A DNA stretch of 64,000 nt from Clostridiales bacterium. GTDB taxonomy: Bacteria; Bacillota; Clostridia; Monoglobales; Monoglobaceae. The stretch covers positions 227,596-291,595 of the forward strand of contig JAHZIG010000001.1 of the NCBI GenBank assembly GCA_019419865.1, written 5' to 3'. Every line of letters starts with the position of its first letter. Position 1 is the first letter of the stretch. Under the pieces are notes generated by a model that did not search any database, had not been told where the DNA came from, and was given only the letters and a program-made list of their open reading frames with translations. The translations under genes were made by a program, and so were the position numbers. Of this stretch, positions 26,284 to 35,151 are shown in pieces.

Positions 26284-27324
26284 TCAAGCGCCGAGGAAGG
26301 ACTTCTCGCTCTCGTGCTTCTTGGCTCTGCCCATCAGGTTCACGACCGCCTCGCGCGCGGGCATGCCCTCGAAGAGCGCCTTGTACGCCTCGTTCACGAT
26401 CGGCATCTCCACCCCGGCCTTATCCGCCAGCTCCTTGGCCGCTTTGCAGGTCTTAACGCCCTCGACGACCATCTTCACTTCGGCCTGCGCTTCTTCAACC
26501 GTCTTGCCTTTGCCTATGAGTATCCCGGCTCTGCGGTTTCGGCTGTGCATACTCGTGCAAGTCACGATCAAGTCGCCCATGCCGGAAAGTCCGTTGAACG
26601 TCTCAGGTTTCGCGCCCATCGCCTCGCCGAGTCTGGCCATCTCCACAAGGCCGCGAGTCATAAGCGCGGCCTTAGTGTTGTCGCCGAGTCCCATGCCGTC
26701 CAATATCCCGGCGCAGAGAGCTATCACATTCTTCAGCGAACCGCCCAACTCCACCCCGAGAATATCCGGGTTTGTGTAGATCCTGAAATTGGGATTCATT
26801 ATTATGTCCTGTATGTATTCGGCGGTCTCGCTCCGTTTCGCGGCCACGACGTTGGTGGTCGGTATGCCGCGCGATACCTCCTCCGCATGGCTCGGACCGG
26901 ACATCACCGCGATCTCGCAGTTTGGTATCTCCTCGGCTATTACCCGGGACATGGTATAGTAGGTCTCCTCCTCCAGCCCCTTTGAGATATTCAATATGAG
27001 CTGCCCGTCTTTCACGTACGGCGACATATTCCTCGCGGTCGTCCTCATCGCGTGGGACGGCGTCGCCGTGATTATTATGTCCGCGTCGTCGGCGCAGAAC
27101 TCTAAGCTGTTGGTGAATATCACGCTCTCGGGTATGCTTATCCCCGGCAGGAACGGCTTGTTCTCCCTGTATTTTTCGAGGTCTTCTCTCTCCTTTTCGA
27201 GGTAGGACCAGAGCGTTATCTTATGCCCGTTTTCGGCGAGCATGACCGCCATGGCCGTTCCCCAGCTCCCGCTTCCGATAACGCTTATCTTCGCGCTCTT
27301 TCTTCCATTATTATCGTCATTCAT
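26284..27324 (-). CDS. gpsA: Glycerol-3-phosphate dehydrogenase, NAD(P)+
   Basis: Reduces dihydroxyacetone phosphate to sn-glycerol-3-phosphate for phospholipid synthesis. The 346 residues hold the Rossmann loop GSGSWGTAMAVMLAENG (about 17-33), the GPSHAEEVSRG block, the catalytic GGSLKNVIALCAGI region and RNRRAGILIGKG. It follows plsY by 20 bases, so the enzyme that makes glycerol-3-phosphate and the one that acylates it are in one operon. The C-terminal 15 residues are variable. Confidence 0.95.
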   Translation of the reverse strand: MNDDNNGRKSAKISVIGSGSWGTAMAVMLAENGHKITLWSYLEKEREDLEKYRENKPFLPGISIPESVIFTNSLEFCADDADIIITATPSHAMRTTARNMSPYVKDGQLILNISKGLEEETYYTMSRVIAEEIPNCEIAVMSGPSHAEEVSRGIPTTNVVAAKRSETAEYIQDIIMNPNFRIYTNPDILGVELGGSLKNVIALCAGILDGMGLGDNTKAALMTRGLVEMARLGEAMGAKPETFNGLSGMGDLIVTCTSMHSRNRRAGILIGKGKTVEEAQAEVKMVVEGVKTCKAAKELADKAGVEMPIVNEAYKALFEGMPAREAVVNLMGRAKKHESEKSFLGA

Positions 27325-27344
27325 CTCTTTCAGCGCTCCTCTTC

Positions 27345-27977
27345 TCAGTTCGTCTTTTTTGCTCCGAGTTTATTCTCGGTCCCGCTCAGCAGTCTCTTGA
27401 TATTACCCCTGTGCATAAACACCGCCAAAGCCGCGCATATTATGCAAAATACTATGTAAGGCGTATCGCCGAGTCTGAATATCAAAGCCAGTACGACCAA
27501 CAATACCGCGCCCAGCACGCTGCCGAGCGAGACGTATCTCGTTACCGCCATGATCAGGATCGCGGCGATCATGACCGCGAGACCTATCCTCCAGTCGGCG
27601 AACAGCATCGCGACCATCGAGACCAAAACTCCCTTTCCGCCTTTGAAACCGAAATATACCGGGAAGTTATGTCCCAATACCGCGCCGATCCCTGCGGTAT
27701 ATACCGCGACGTCGCTAAAATATCCGTCCATACCGGCAAGATACGCGACAAGCTTGGCTATCAGTATAGCGACTACCGCTTTTAGACAGTCGCAGACCGT
27801 GACTATAGCCGCCGCCTTCTTACCGAGCGTCCTCAGCGTGTTCGTCGCCCCGGCGTTTCCGCTGCCCTTTTTTCGGATATCCTCGCCGGTCATGACCCGC
27901 CCGACTATGATAGCCGAACTAACGCTCCCTATAAGGTAAGCAACAATAAATATACCAATCAAGCAAATATAATTCAT
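27345..27977 (-). CDS. plsY: Glycerol-3-phosphate acyltransferase PlsY
   Basis: Membrane enzyme that moves the acyl group of acyl-phosphate to glycerol-3-phosphate. The 210 residues have five to six hydrophobic helices, the GSGNAGATNTLR motif at about 38-49, GHNFPVYFGFKGGKGV at about 99-114 and a conserved third loop. The ribosome binding site AGGAGG is directly joined to the CTATGTTG end of repeat copy J. Confidence 0.95.
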   Translation of the reverse strand: MNYICLIGIFIVAYLIGSVSSAIIVGRVMTGEDIRKKGSGNAGATNTLRTLGKKAAAIVTVCDCLKAVVAILIAKLVAYLAGMDGYFSDVAVYTAGIGAVLGHNFPVYFGFKGGKGVLVSMVAMLFADWRIGLAVMIAAILIMAVTRYVSLGSVLGAVLLVVLALIFRLGDTPYIVFCIICAALAVFMHRGNIKRLLSGTENKLGAKKTN

Positions 27978-27987
27978 ATGTACCTCC

Positions 27988-28167
27988 TCAACATAGCGAT
28001 TAGGGATTAGGGATTAGGAAGTCCAAAACGCTTCTGTAGCGTGAAAACGGTTTCCGTAACCGCACAGGAAGACAAAGTATTCCGTTTCCGCAAACATAAC
28101 TGTTAGGCGTTACAAAATCCCATTTTACACCCTATTCTCTATTCGCTAATCGCTAATCTCTACGTTG
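27988..28167 (-). repeat. GATTAG-heptad repeat, copy J (reverse orientation)
   Basis: Fills the der-plsY gap almost exactly: its right terminus CTACGTTG contains the der stop codon and its left terminus stops at the plsY ribosome binding site. Interior shows AAAACGCTTCTGTAGCG and AGACAAAGTATTCCG. Confidence 0.9.
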
Positions 28168-29488
28168 TATCCTTCTTTCCTTTTTCGCGGATTATGAATC
28201 TTATGGGCGTTCCCTCGAAGCCGAACCTCGCCCTGAGCTGATTCTCCAAATATCTTATATACGAATAATGCGCAAGCTGAGCGTTGTTAACGAACAGCAC
28301 GAACGTCGGCGGCTTGACCGACGCCTGAGTTCCGTAGTATATCTTGAGCCGCTTGCCCTTATCCGACGGCGGCTGCACCGCCGCTACGGCGTCGTTTATC
28401 ACGTCGTTTAGAACGCCTGTGGATATGCGCTTTCTGTTCTCGCTCACGACCTCGTTGATCTTGGGAAACAGATCGTTCACCCTCTGCCCGGTCGCGGCCG
28501 AGATGAACATGGACGGCGCGTACATCATAAAGTTAAAGCTCTCCTTGACGCGGTTTCTGAAATTCTTCATGGTATTGGTCTCTTTCTCGACCAGATCCCA
28601 CTTGTTGATAACTATTATGCTCGCCTTCCCGGCCTCGTGCACGTACCCGGCGATCTTGGTGTCCTGCTCGGTCACGCCCTCGGACGCGTCCACCATTATC
28701 AGGCAGACGTCCGCCCTATCCACCGCCGCGAGCGCTCTTACAACGCTGTAGCGTTCGACGTTCTCGTTTATCCTGCCGCGCTTACGCATCCCGGCAGTGT
28801 CTATCAAGACGTACTTCCGGCCGTCGCGTTCGTAGTTCGTGTCTATCGCGTCTCTGGTCGTGCCGGCGACGTCGCTGACTATGACCCTCTCCTCGCCGAG
28901 GATCTTGTTTATAAGAGACGATTTACCGGCGTTCGGCTTCCCGACGATCGCCACATGTATCGCGTCCTCGTCCTCCTCGTCCTCGGTCTGCTCCGGGAAC
29001 TTCGCGACCACCTCGTCCAAGAGATCGCCCACGCCCATGCCGTGGATAGACGATACCGGGACCGGATCGCCTATGCCCAGGTTGTAGAACTCGTACATCT
29101 CCATCGGCGGCTCGCCGGGACGGTCTACCTTATTGCAGGCCAAAATGACCGGAGTCCCGCATTTTTGGAGCATGGCCGCCACGTCCTTGTCCGCGGCCGT
29201 CATTCCGTCGCGGATATCCACCATAAAGATTATGACGTCCGCCATGTCTATCGCCAGCTCCGCCTGCCTGCGCATCTGAACGAGTATCGAATCCTTGCTC
29301 GCCGGTTCGATACCGCCCGTGTCTATCAGCGTGAACTCGCGCCCCGTCCACTCCGCGTCCGCGTAGATCCTGTCCCGCGTAACTCCGGGGGTGTCCTCGA
29401 TTATCGCGATCCTCTTCCCCGTGATCTTATTAAACAGCGTGGACTTGCCCACGTTAGGCCGTCCGACCACCGCTACTATCGGTTTCAT
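28160..29488 (-). CDS. der: Ribosome-associated GTPase Der (EngA)
   Basis: Assembly factor for the 50S ribosomal subunit with two tandem GTPase domains. First domain: GRPNVGKST at 8-16, DTPGV and NKVD. Second: GKPNAGKSS near 183-191, DTAGM and NKWD. A C-terminal KH-like domain ends in PIRFIIREKGKKD. The 442-residue length is normal. The stop is read from the ACGTAG of repeat copy J, giving the tail DTT. It is in a row with DUF512, plsY and gpsA. Confidence 0.96.
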   Translation of the reverse strand: MKPIVAVVGRPNVGKSTLFNKITGKRIAIIEDTPGVTRDRIYADAEWTGREFTLIDTGGIEPASKDSILVQMRRQAELAIDMADVIIFMVDIRDGMTAADKDVAAMLQKCGTPVILACNKVDRPGEPPMEMYEFYNLGIGDPVPVSSIHGMGVGDLLDEVVAKFPEQTEDEEDEDAIHVAIVGKPNAGKSSLINKILGEERVIVSDVAGTTRDAIDTNYERDGRKYVLIDTAGMRKRGRINENVERYSVVRALAAVDRADVCLIMVDASEGVTEQDTKIAGYVHEAGKASIIVINKWDLVEKETNTMKNFRNRVKESFNFMMYAPSMFISAATGQRVNDLFPKINEVVSENRKRISTGVLNDVINDAVAAVQPPSDKGKRLKIYYGTQASVKPPTFVLFVNNAQLAHYSYIRYLENQLRARFGFEGTPIRFIIREKGKKDTT

Positions 29489-29579
29489 ATATTACCTCCT
29501 GTTTTATCTTATATCCGTATAACGCCTCTCGCCGTAATTTTCAGCGAATCTCTATCTCCAAACCGTCTCCGAGACCCGC

Positions 29580-30854
29580 TCAGCTGAGCGCCGCCGCGAG
29601 CAGTTCATAGCCGTCGTTCGGCACGACTCTGACCTCGACGCCGAGCGCCTTCTCAACGTCTCCGACGGTCGTGTTATCCAAAAACACGTCCTCGCCCCGC
29701 CTCAGCGCCGACTCGGAGATCAAGAGCTGTTCGCCCAGATCTCTGCCCTTTAGCTGATTTATAATATCGCCGCCGGTGATAAGTCCCGTGACCGTGATAT
29801 TATGCCCGAAAAAGTCGTTCTCCACCGCGTACACGTCTATCATATCCCCGTCGAGCCTTCCCATGAGCGAACTTATCATATCGTACGCGATCTTTCCGGT
29901 CGCTATCGTCTTTCTCCGCTTCGGCCTTTTATTCTTCTCCGCCTCGAGCGCCTCTCCGAACTCGTATATCAGCGACGCGCACATACCGACTCCGTTCTCA
30001 AGCTGAGGGAAACCCTGGTACTCGTCGTAGCCCGGAAATTCCCGCTCCGCCATGATATAAAACTCGTCCCCGGCGAACGCGAGTTCCCTGCCCAGCTCGG
30101 CTTTAAAGCGGCTCTGCCACTTTTCAATTATATCTACGACCTCGCCCGCGGTCTCCTTGTTATATCTTTCAAGCTCGTACAGCCCCTGCCTGTGCTTGGA
30201 TAAGCCGACCGGAACGACCGAGATACTCTCTATACTATCGCCGAGCTTCGACAGGTCGGACAGCGTTCTCTCAAGCTCGACGCCGTCGTTTATCCCCGGA
30301 CACAGCACGAGCTGCATATCCATAAACATACCGCCGTCGGCGAAACGCTTGATATAGTCTAAAACCTCGCCCGCTCTTTTATTATTGAGCATCTTGACCC
30401 GAAGCTCGGGATTGGTGGTATGCACCGAGATATTTATCCTCGGTATGTTGTATTTTATGATCCGTTCCACGTCCTCGTCCTTCATATTGGTCATGCTGAC
30501 ATAGTTGCCCTGCAGAAACGACAGCCGGTAGTCGTCGTCCTTGAAATAGCAACTGCTCCGCATCCCCTTCGGAAGCTGGTCTATAAAGCAGAAAATGCAT
30601 TTATTATGACACGAGATCTGTTTGTTAATGAGCAAAGTCTCGAACTCTATGCCAAGCGGCTCGTAGTCGTAGTTTTCAATATATACCTTCCTCCCGCCAA
30701 GCTCGATACAAAGTTCCTCGCCGCTGGAGGCGTACATATAGTCCAAATAATCCTTTATTTCTATCCCGTTTATGCGGTCTATGACCTCCCCGGCCTTTAA
30801 CCCGTATCTCTCGGCCGGACTATCTTTAACGACCGCGGAAATAACAGCGGACAT
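29580..30854 (-). CDS. DUF512 radical SAM-like protein with N-terminal PDZ domain
   Basis: 424 residues. A PDZ-like domain (about 1-65, VVKDSPAERYGLKAGEVIDR) comes first. The cysteine motif CHNKCIFCFIDQLPKGMR at about 81-98 is of radical S-adenosylmethionine type (CxxxCxxC), and the DUF512 C-terminal domain runs from about 300 (VYAVENDFFGHNITVTGLIT). The family is widespread in clostridia and usually next to der, as here. The reaction is not known to me. The start at 30854 follows GGGGTGATG, which joins directly to the TACGTTG end of repeat copy K. Confidence 0.88.
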   Translation of the reverse strand: MSAVISAVVKDSPAERYGLKAGEVIDRINGIEIKDYLDYMYASSGEELCIELGGRKVYIENYDYEPLGIEFETLLINKQISCHNKCIFCFIDQLPKGMRSSCYFKDDDYRLSFLQGNYVSMTNMKDEDVERIIKYNIPRINISVHTTNPELRVKMLNNKRAGEVLDYIKRFADGGMFMDMQLVLCPGINDGVELERTLSDLSKLGDSIESISVVPVGLSKHRQGLYELERYNKETAGEVVDIIEKWQSRFKAELGRELAFAGDEFYIMAEREFPGYDEYQGFPQLENGVGMCASLIYEFGEALEAEKNKRPKRRKTIATGKIAYDMISSLMGRLDGDMIDVYAVENDFFGHNITVTGLITGGDIINQLKGRDLGEQLLISESALRRGEDVFLDNTTVGDVEKALGVEVRVVPNDGYELLAAALS

Positions 30855-30866
30855 ACTTCATCACCC

Positions 30867-31050
30867 CAACGTAGAGATTAGAGATTAGCGATTAGGGATT
30901 AGGAGCCTAAAAGGCTTCTATAGCCGTTTATACGGCGCCGCTACATTATAGGAAAACAACGTATTCCATTTCCACAAACAAAGCCGTTAGGCGTTAAAGC
31001 GGCAAGTTTCGCCCCTACTTCCTAATCCCTAAATTCCTAACTCCTACGTT
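30867..31050 (-). repeat. GATTAG-heptad repeat, copy K (reverse orientation)
   Basis: Left array CAACGTAGAGATTAGAGATT..., interior AAAAGGCTTCTATAGCC, core GGAAAACAACGTATTCC, arm AGGCGTTAAAGCGGC and a decayed right array ending CTACGTTA. It lies between the rpmF terminator and DUF512. Confidence 0.85.
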
Positions 31051-31091
31051 ATTATAACCTATTCTCCCCCGCCGCGTCAACAAGCAGGGGC

Positions 31092-31130
31092 AAAAAAAGT
31101 CCGCGGCAGACTATATCCGCCGCGGATAAA
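31092..31130. terminator. Terminator after yceD-rpmF
   Basis: TCCGCGGC pairs with GCCGCGGA; the minus strand continues with CTTTTTTTG. A weaker A/T-rich tail on the other side could make it bidirectional. Confidence 0.75.
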
Positions 31131-31157
31131 AATATCATTTTTTAATCCGTCAAGAAA

Positions 31158-31337
31158 TTAAGACTCAACCGAAATTACTTCTCTGCCCTTATAAGTACCG
31201 CACGCTTTGCACGCTCTGTGGGGCATTTTGAACTCGCCGCACTGCGGACAAGCCACCATGCCGGGTACGGATAATTTCCAGTTAGCTCTTCTCTTATCTC
31301 TTCTGGCTTTAGACGTTTTTCTCTTTGGAACCGCCAT
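31158..31337 (-). CDS. rpmF: 50S ribosomal protein L32
   Basis: 59 residues. [20 protein letters not shown] is the standard opening. Zinc-ligand cysteines lie at 30, 33, 43 and 46 (ACPQCG and ACKACG), so this is the zinc-binding form. The AAAGAGGTG ribosome binding site precedes the ATG. It is downstream of yceD, the conserved partner, with an unusually long 285-base gap that shows no reading frame. Confidence 0.96.
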   Translation of the reverse strand: MAVPKRKTSKARRDKRRANWKLSVPGMVACPQCGEFKMPHRACKACGTYKGREVISVES

Positions 31338-31622
31338 TCTTTATACACCTCTTTCCCAACTCGTTATAATAACAGTTATTCATATATTATTGAGAAGGAA
31401 ACCTCCGCCAAAAAGGATCTTCTCGAAACAGACTCGGTCATACGTCGTATAACTCGCTCTGCATTTTCTACTAAAATAAATATACATCGGCGATACGCCG
31501 ACTCATCGCAAACCGATCCCGCCGCCGACCGACCGCATAGCTCCGCCGCTATAGCAAACTCGCCGCAGCAGCAAATCCGCCGCCTTGTCGGTCCGCAGAC
31601 TCCGCCGCGCTCCGGCCGCGTT
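31338..31622. other. yceD-rpmF spacer
   Basis: A 285-base spacer with GGCGG-rich runs on the minus strand and a short AT-rich part before rpmF. No frame and no clear hairpin terminator is seen. A second promoter for rpmF is possible but not obvious. Confidence 0.3.
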
Positions 31623-32129
31623 CTACAGATCCAGACTGTCGAGTATATCGAACCTCGTATCCGTTACCTCGTCGCTGCAGTCGCAGGTCTTGTCGTTGAG
31701 GTTTACGCCGCAGATCGGACATAATCCCTTGCAATCGTCCTTACACAAATTCTTAGCGGGCATATTCAAAATGAGATTCGAATACGCGATCTCGGATAAA
31801 TCTATGCTGTCGCCGCTAAAATATGTTACGTCGGGGTTCTCATCGTCGCTTTCCGTCTCGTCCTGCTCCCTGTGTCTAAGCCTTTCAAATATCTCAAACT
31901 CAAAGCCGCGCTCGTATTTCTCCGCGCAGCGATCGCAGGTAAGCCTAAGCTTGGTCTTAGCCGAAAGCGTAAGCTCCAGCTCGCCGCCGAAATTCACTAT
32001 CTCGCCCGATATCTTAACCGGCGAGACGATCTTAAAAGCGTCGCGCTTATCCTCGGAAATGTCAAGCTCCGCTTCTATCGGTATCTTGCGCCCGTCGTAG
32101 TTTAATATCGACTCAATATTTAGTATCAT
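31623..32129 (-). CDS. yceD: YceD family (DUF177) protein
   Basis: 168 residues from the ATG at 32129, preceded by CCGGAGGA; a ten-codon longer frame lacks a binding site. The family is conserved upstream of rpmF and is implicated in 23S rRNA or large-subunit assembly. Two cysteine pairs are visible, LTCDRCAEKYERGFEF and CKDDCKGLCPICGVNLND, the latter the family hallmark. Promoter at 32173-32201 is perfect. Confidence 0.9.
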   Translation of the reverse strand: MILNIESILNYDGRKIPIEAELDISEDKRDAFKIVSPVKISGEIVNFGGELELTLSAKTKLRLTCDRCAEKYERGFEFEIFERLRHREQDETESDDENPDVTYFSGDSIDLSEIAYSNLILNMPAKNLCKDDCKGLCPICGVNLNDKTCDCSDEVTDTRFDILDSLDL

Positions 32130-32172
32130 TACTGTCCTCCGGTCGTATAGACAGCGCAAACAGACGGTAACT

Positions 32173-32201
32173 ATTATATCTAATTACAATCTGTTTGTCA
32201 A
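32173..32201 (-). promoter_or_regulatory. yceD-rpmF promoter
   Basis: On the minus strand TTGACA (32201-32196), 17 bases, TATAAT (32178-32173). Confidence 0.8.
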
Positions 32202-32262
32202 CATCTATATTTACTTTTTTTGCCGCCCGACGGCTAATTGTGGATTAATTACAATAATAATC

Positions 32263-32466
32263 TTATTTATTAGCTAAAAACTCATTAATTTTGCTAACCA
32301 GCTCGTCCGGATCGACTCCGTGCACCATGCACGCCTGTTCAATGCTCTCGCCGCTCGCCGACGGACAGCCGAGGCAGTGCATGCCTATTCCTAAGAAAAA
32401 CTCCGCCGTTCCCGGATCCATTCTGAGCGCGTCCATTATTATCGTATCTTTCGTTACCTGAGCCAT
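32263..32466 (-). CDS. DUF1858 redox-disulfide protein
   Basis: 67 residues from the ATG preceded by AAAGGAGGAAAT; a longer upstream frame is noncoding. The CLGC pair at 31-34 and Cys46 in IEQACMVHGVD match DUF1858, a small domain often linked to hybrid-cluster or redox proteins in anaerobes. It probably acts as a thiol redox or metal-handling module. It stands alone between yceD and a lipoprotein gene. Confidence 0.88.
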   Translation of the reverse strand: MAQVTKDTIIMDALRMDPGTAEFFLGIGMHCLGCPSASGESIEQACMVHGVDPDELVSKINEFLANK

Positions 32467-32649
32467 ATATATTTCCTCCTTTATATATATCGTTTTTCCT
32501 ATATTATTCCGTCCGTCTATACCGGACAGAAATATATTATAAACCAAACCCGGACAAATTTCAAGCGAATTTAAAGTATTTTCGCGGACTTAGCGCAGGA
32601 AATATTTTGATCCGCTTAAGCCGCCCCGATCCTACCGCTAAAACCCGTT

Positions 32650-33207
32650 TTATCCAACCGTTATCTCTACCGCGTGATCCCACAGAGTATGCGCTATATT
32701 GGACGCCTCGCTATATTCATCGGCCATATCGTTTAGCTGGCTGAAGTCGCCGCCGTCCGCCGCCGTCACTCTGTCTGCAAAACCCTCGAATATCTTATAG
32801 ATAACGCCCACAGTCTGGATCATCTCGGTATGCGCCTCGCTTCTGTCCTCGGAGACCAGCATCTGCGCCGTGTTTATCTCGCTGTACCAGCGCTCCGTCT
32901 TCTCGAGCGCGTCCTGGTATTTCGCCTTCCAGTCCGCATAGTTGTCCGCGTTGATATCGCCGACCGTCAGCAGGACTTCGTCCAGTTCTCCGTCCATAAA
33001 CTCGCCCATCTCGCTCACGAACGAGTTGATGTAGTTATCGTATCCCTCTTCCATCCCGCTTATCCCGGAGAGCTCTCCGGCCGCCGATGACGGAGAAGGC
33101 GACGCCTGCTGTTCGCTCCCGCCCGAGCATCCCGTAAGCGCCGTTGTAAGAACCGCCGCGGCCGCGGCGGCTCCGATCAAATTCTTTCCTATTTTAAATC
33201 TAAACAA
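32650..33207 (-). CDS. Putative lipoprotein, function unknown
   Basis: 185 residues from a TTG at 33207, chosen because GAGGAG lies upstream and because the product then begins FRFKIGKNLIGAAAAA with a normal signal peptide. The lipobox LTGC gives a lipidated Cys at about 26. A Ser/Pro/Gln linker follows, then a helical domain rich in Glu, Asp and Tyr with no motif I recognise. Confidence 0.7.
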   Translation of the reverse strand: MFRFKIGKNLIGAAAAAAVLTTALTGCSGGSEQQASPSPSSAAGELSGISGMEEGYDNYINSFVSEMGEFMDGELDEVLLTVGDINADNYADWKAKYQDALEKTERWYSEINTAQMLVSEDRSEAHTEMIQTVGVIYKIFEGFADRVTAADGGDFSQLNDMADEYSEASNIAHTLWDHAVEITVG

Positions 33208-33340
33208 TATTTCCAACTCCTCAAAACCATAATATCGCTTTATTATATCATCTTTTTTCGCATATATCAAGTAAAAGCCGCGCGTTAAAAATTTTTCTAT
33301 AAAAACTCTACAATATAATACCCAGTCCGCGGCGCCTATT

Positions 33341-34771
33341 CTATAACATATCTCGTCTCCGCGCCGCGTATCCCTCAGGTTTGACCGCCGTATCCGCCGA
33401 AACTCCCGCCGCTCTCTTGTTCTCCTTCGCCGCGGTCGCTCTCTTATTCGCCGGATTCTTATTCGCCGGTTTGTTGTTTACCGACTTCTTATCCGCGGAC
33501 TTATTATTCTCAGGCTTCTCGCTCATCGCCGCTTTGACCGCGGTCGCCGCCCGTCTCTCAGGCTTGACCGCCGTATCCGACGAAGCTCCCGCCGCCCGCG
33601 TCATATTCGCGGCGGTTTTTCCCGACGGCGTCTTTTTCCGCGCCGAACGCTCGGGCTCTGGCTTATTTATAGGCGGTTTGCTTTCGAGCGGCTCCCCTTT
33701 CAACCTTGCCCTGATCCGTCTCGCCAAATATACGGCTCCCGTTTTTATCCAATACCAGCCGCTCCAAAACAAAAGCGGCGCCGAATATGTAACCAGCGTT
33801 ACGATCCAAAATACCCTTACCGGGTCGGTAATACCGATCGAGTCGAGGTAGTCCTGCGCTATCATTATAACCAAGCAGTGCGATAGGAATATGTTATAAC
33901 ACTGGGAATCTATCATATCGGTTATCTTTGTAGTCCTTTCGCTGCGCTCGCAGAGCTTGCAGTAGAACGTGAACACGAACAAAATGGCGCTCAAGCAATA
34001 CGTTGCCTGAACGTACTCCATCCAGTTTACTCCCACGTTATAGGTCTTGTAGCTCAAATACAGATTGAGCGCGGCGCAGAGGATAAACAATACCGTTATC
34101 GCCGTCTTCCGCTTTAAGACCGCCTCTTTAAACCTTGCGTAATTCATTCCCACATAACAGCCGCACGTCCAGTATAGCAAATACTTTGTAAATATGACGG
34201 CGCTGAAGTTGAACATGGTGTTCGGGAAGAAATACAGCCATACTTCCATTATCTCATACCCGAAAATAATACTGATCAGCGCCGAAAACAGTATCGCTAC
34301 CGACGGCGTCACGCGCCTGAAAATAAATCTCCAGACGGGCATGAGTATGTAGAACTGGGCTATTATCACCACAAAATAAAAATGCGCCGTAAGGTCGCCG
34401 TAGAGCAGGCTATGTCCGAAAGCGCTCCACGAGAAAACGGCTTCCCCCGTATACGTCAGGTAGACGTAGTATATCGCCACCCATACTACGTACGGGATTA
34501 TAACCCGGGTCAAACGTCCTCGGTAAAATCTTATATAGTCAAACTTACCGCTCCTGTTATAAAAGAGCTTGACGCCGCTTAAAAATATAAAGCCCGGCAC
34601 CGCGAACAGCGACAGCCTCCACGGGATAAACGCCGCGTCGAACGCCCTGTCTCCTATCTGCGTCCCCGACATGATAATAGACGAGCAGTGTATGAATATC
34701 ACTATCATCGACAACAGAATATTGAAATGCGACAGCTCGAAAAGTTTTCGCCTTGGTTTAACTGCGTTCAT
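33341..34771 (-). CDS. Membrane acyltransferase 3 family protein with low-complexity tail
   Basis: 476 residues from the ATG preceded by GGAGGAAGG. About 1-355 carry ten hydrophobic helices of the OafA/WecH acyltransferase type (LFELSHFNILLSMIVIFIH at the start, FIFLSGVKLF, VIIPYVVWVAIYY), which O-acetylate cell-wall or surface sugars. The last about 115 residues are Lys/Ala/Asn-rich and cytoplasmic, with two copies of SxDTAVKPE and runs such as NNKPANKNPANKR. Acceptor unknown. Confidence 0.85.
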   Translation of the reverse strand: MNAVKPRRKLFELSHFNILLSMIVIFIHCSSIIMSGTQIGDRAFDAAFIPWRLSLFAVPGFIFLSGVKLFYNRSGKFDYIRFYRGRLTRVIIPYVVWVAIYYVYLTYTGEAVFSWSAFGHSLLYGDLTAHFYFVVIIAQFYILMPVWRFIFRRVTPSVAILFSALISIIFGYEIMEVWLYFFPNTMFNFSAVIFTKYLLYWTCGCYVGMNYARFKEAVLKRKTAITVLFILCAALNLYLSYKTYNVGVNWMEYVQATYCLSAILFVFTFYCKLCERSERTTKITDMIDSQCYNIFLSHCLVIMIAQDYLDSIGITDPVRVFWIVTLVTYSAPLLFWSGWYWIKTGAVYLARRIRARLKGEPLESKPPINKPEPERSARKKTPSGKTAANMTRAAGASSDTAVKPERRAATAVKAAMSEKPENNKSADKKSVNNKPANKNPANKRATAAKENKRAAGVSADTAVKPEGYAARRRDML

Positions 34772-35151
34772 ATATCCTTCCTCCATGAACTTAATTATAA
34801 CACAGTTCGCCGCGATTTTCTATAGTTTTTATAAAATATTAAAATACTCCTATATTTTGACAAACCGCGGCGTCCGCCTCCGCATATCCGCGCGGCTGAA
34901 ACAGAGCGGATCAAACAAAAAAGCGGCGCTAAACATATGACTTTTTTTGCATTATAATTAAATAATATTAAATATTCACTTAGGTATTGACATACTTTGA
35001 ATATGTGTAGTAACTTAGAGCGTAGCTATCCGGCGAGATCGGCTCGCTTCAGCGGCGAGCAAAGACAAACTCGCGACGCGTTTTACCTCGTCCGCGCGCA
35101 CGGTCTCCGATCGCCGGTTTTTTAAATTCTATAAATAAAGGGGGAGTTTTC
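34772..35151. other. Acyltransferase-MATE divergent spacer
   Basis: About 380 bases. A TTGACA occurs near 34987 but no good -10 box stands at the right distance. A GAGATCGGCTCGC / GCGAGC dyad lies around 35036-35060. Nothing else is recognisable. Confidence 0.3.
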
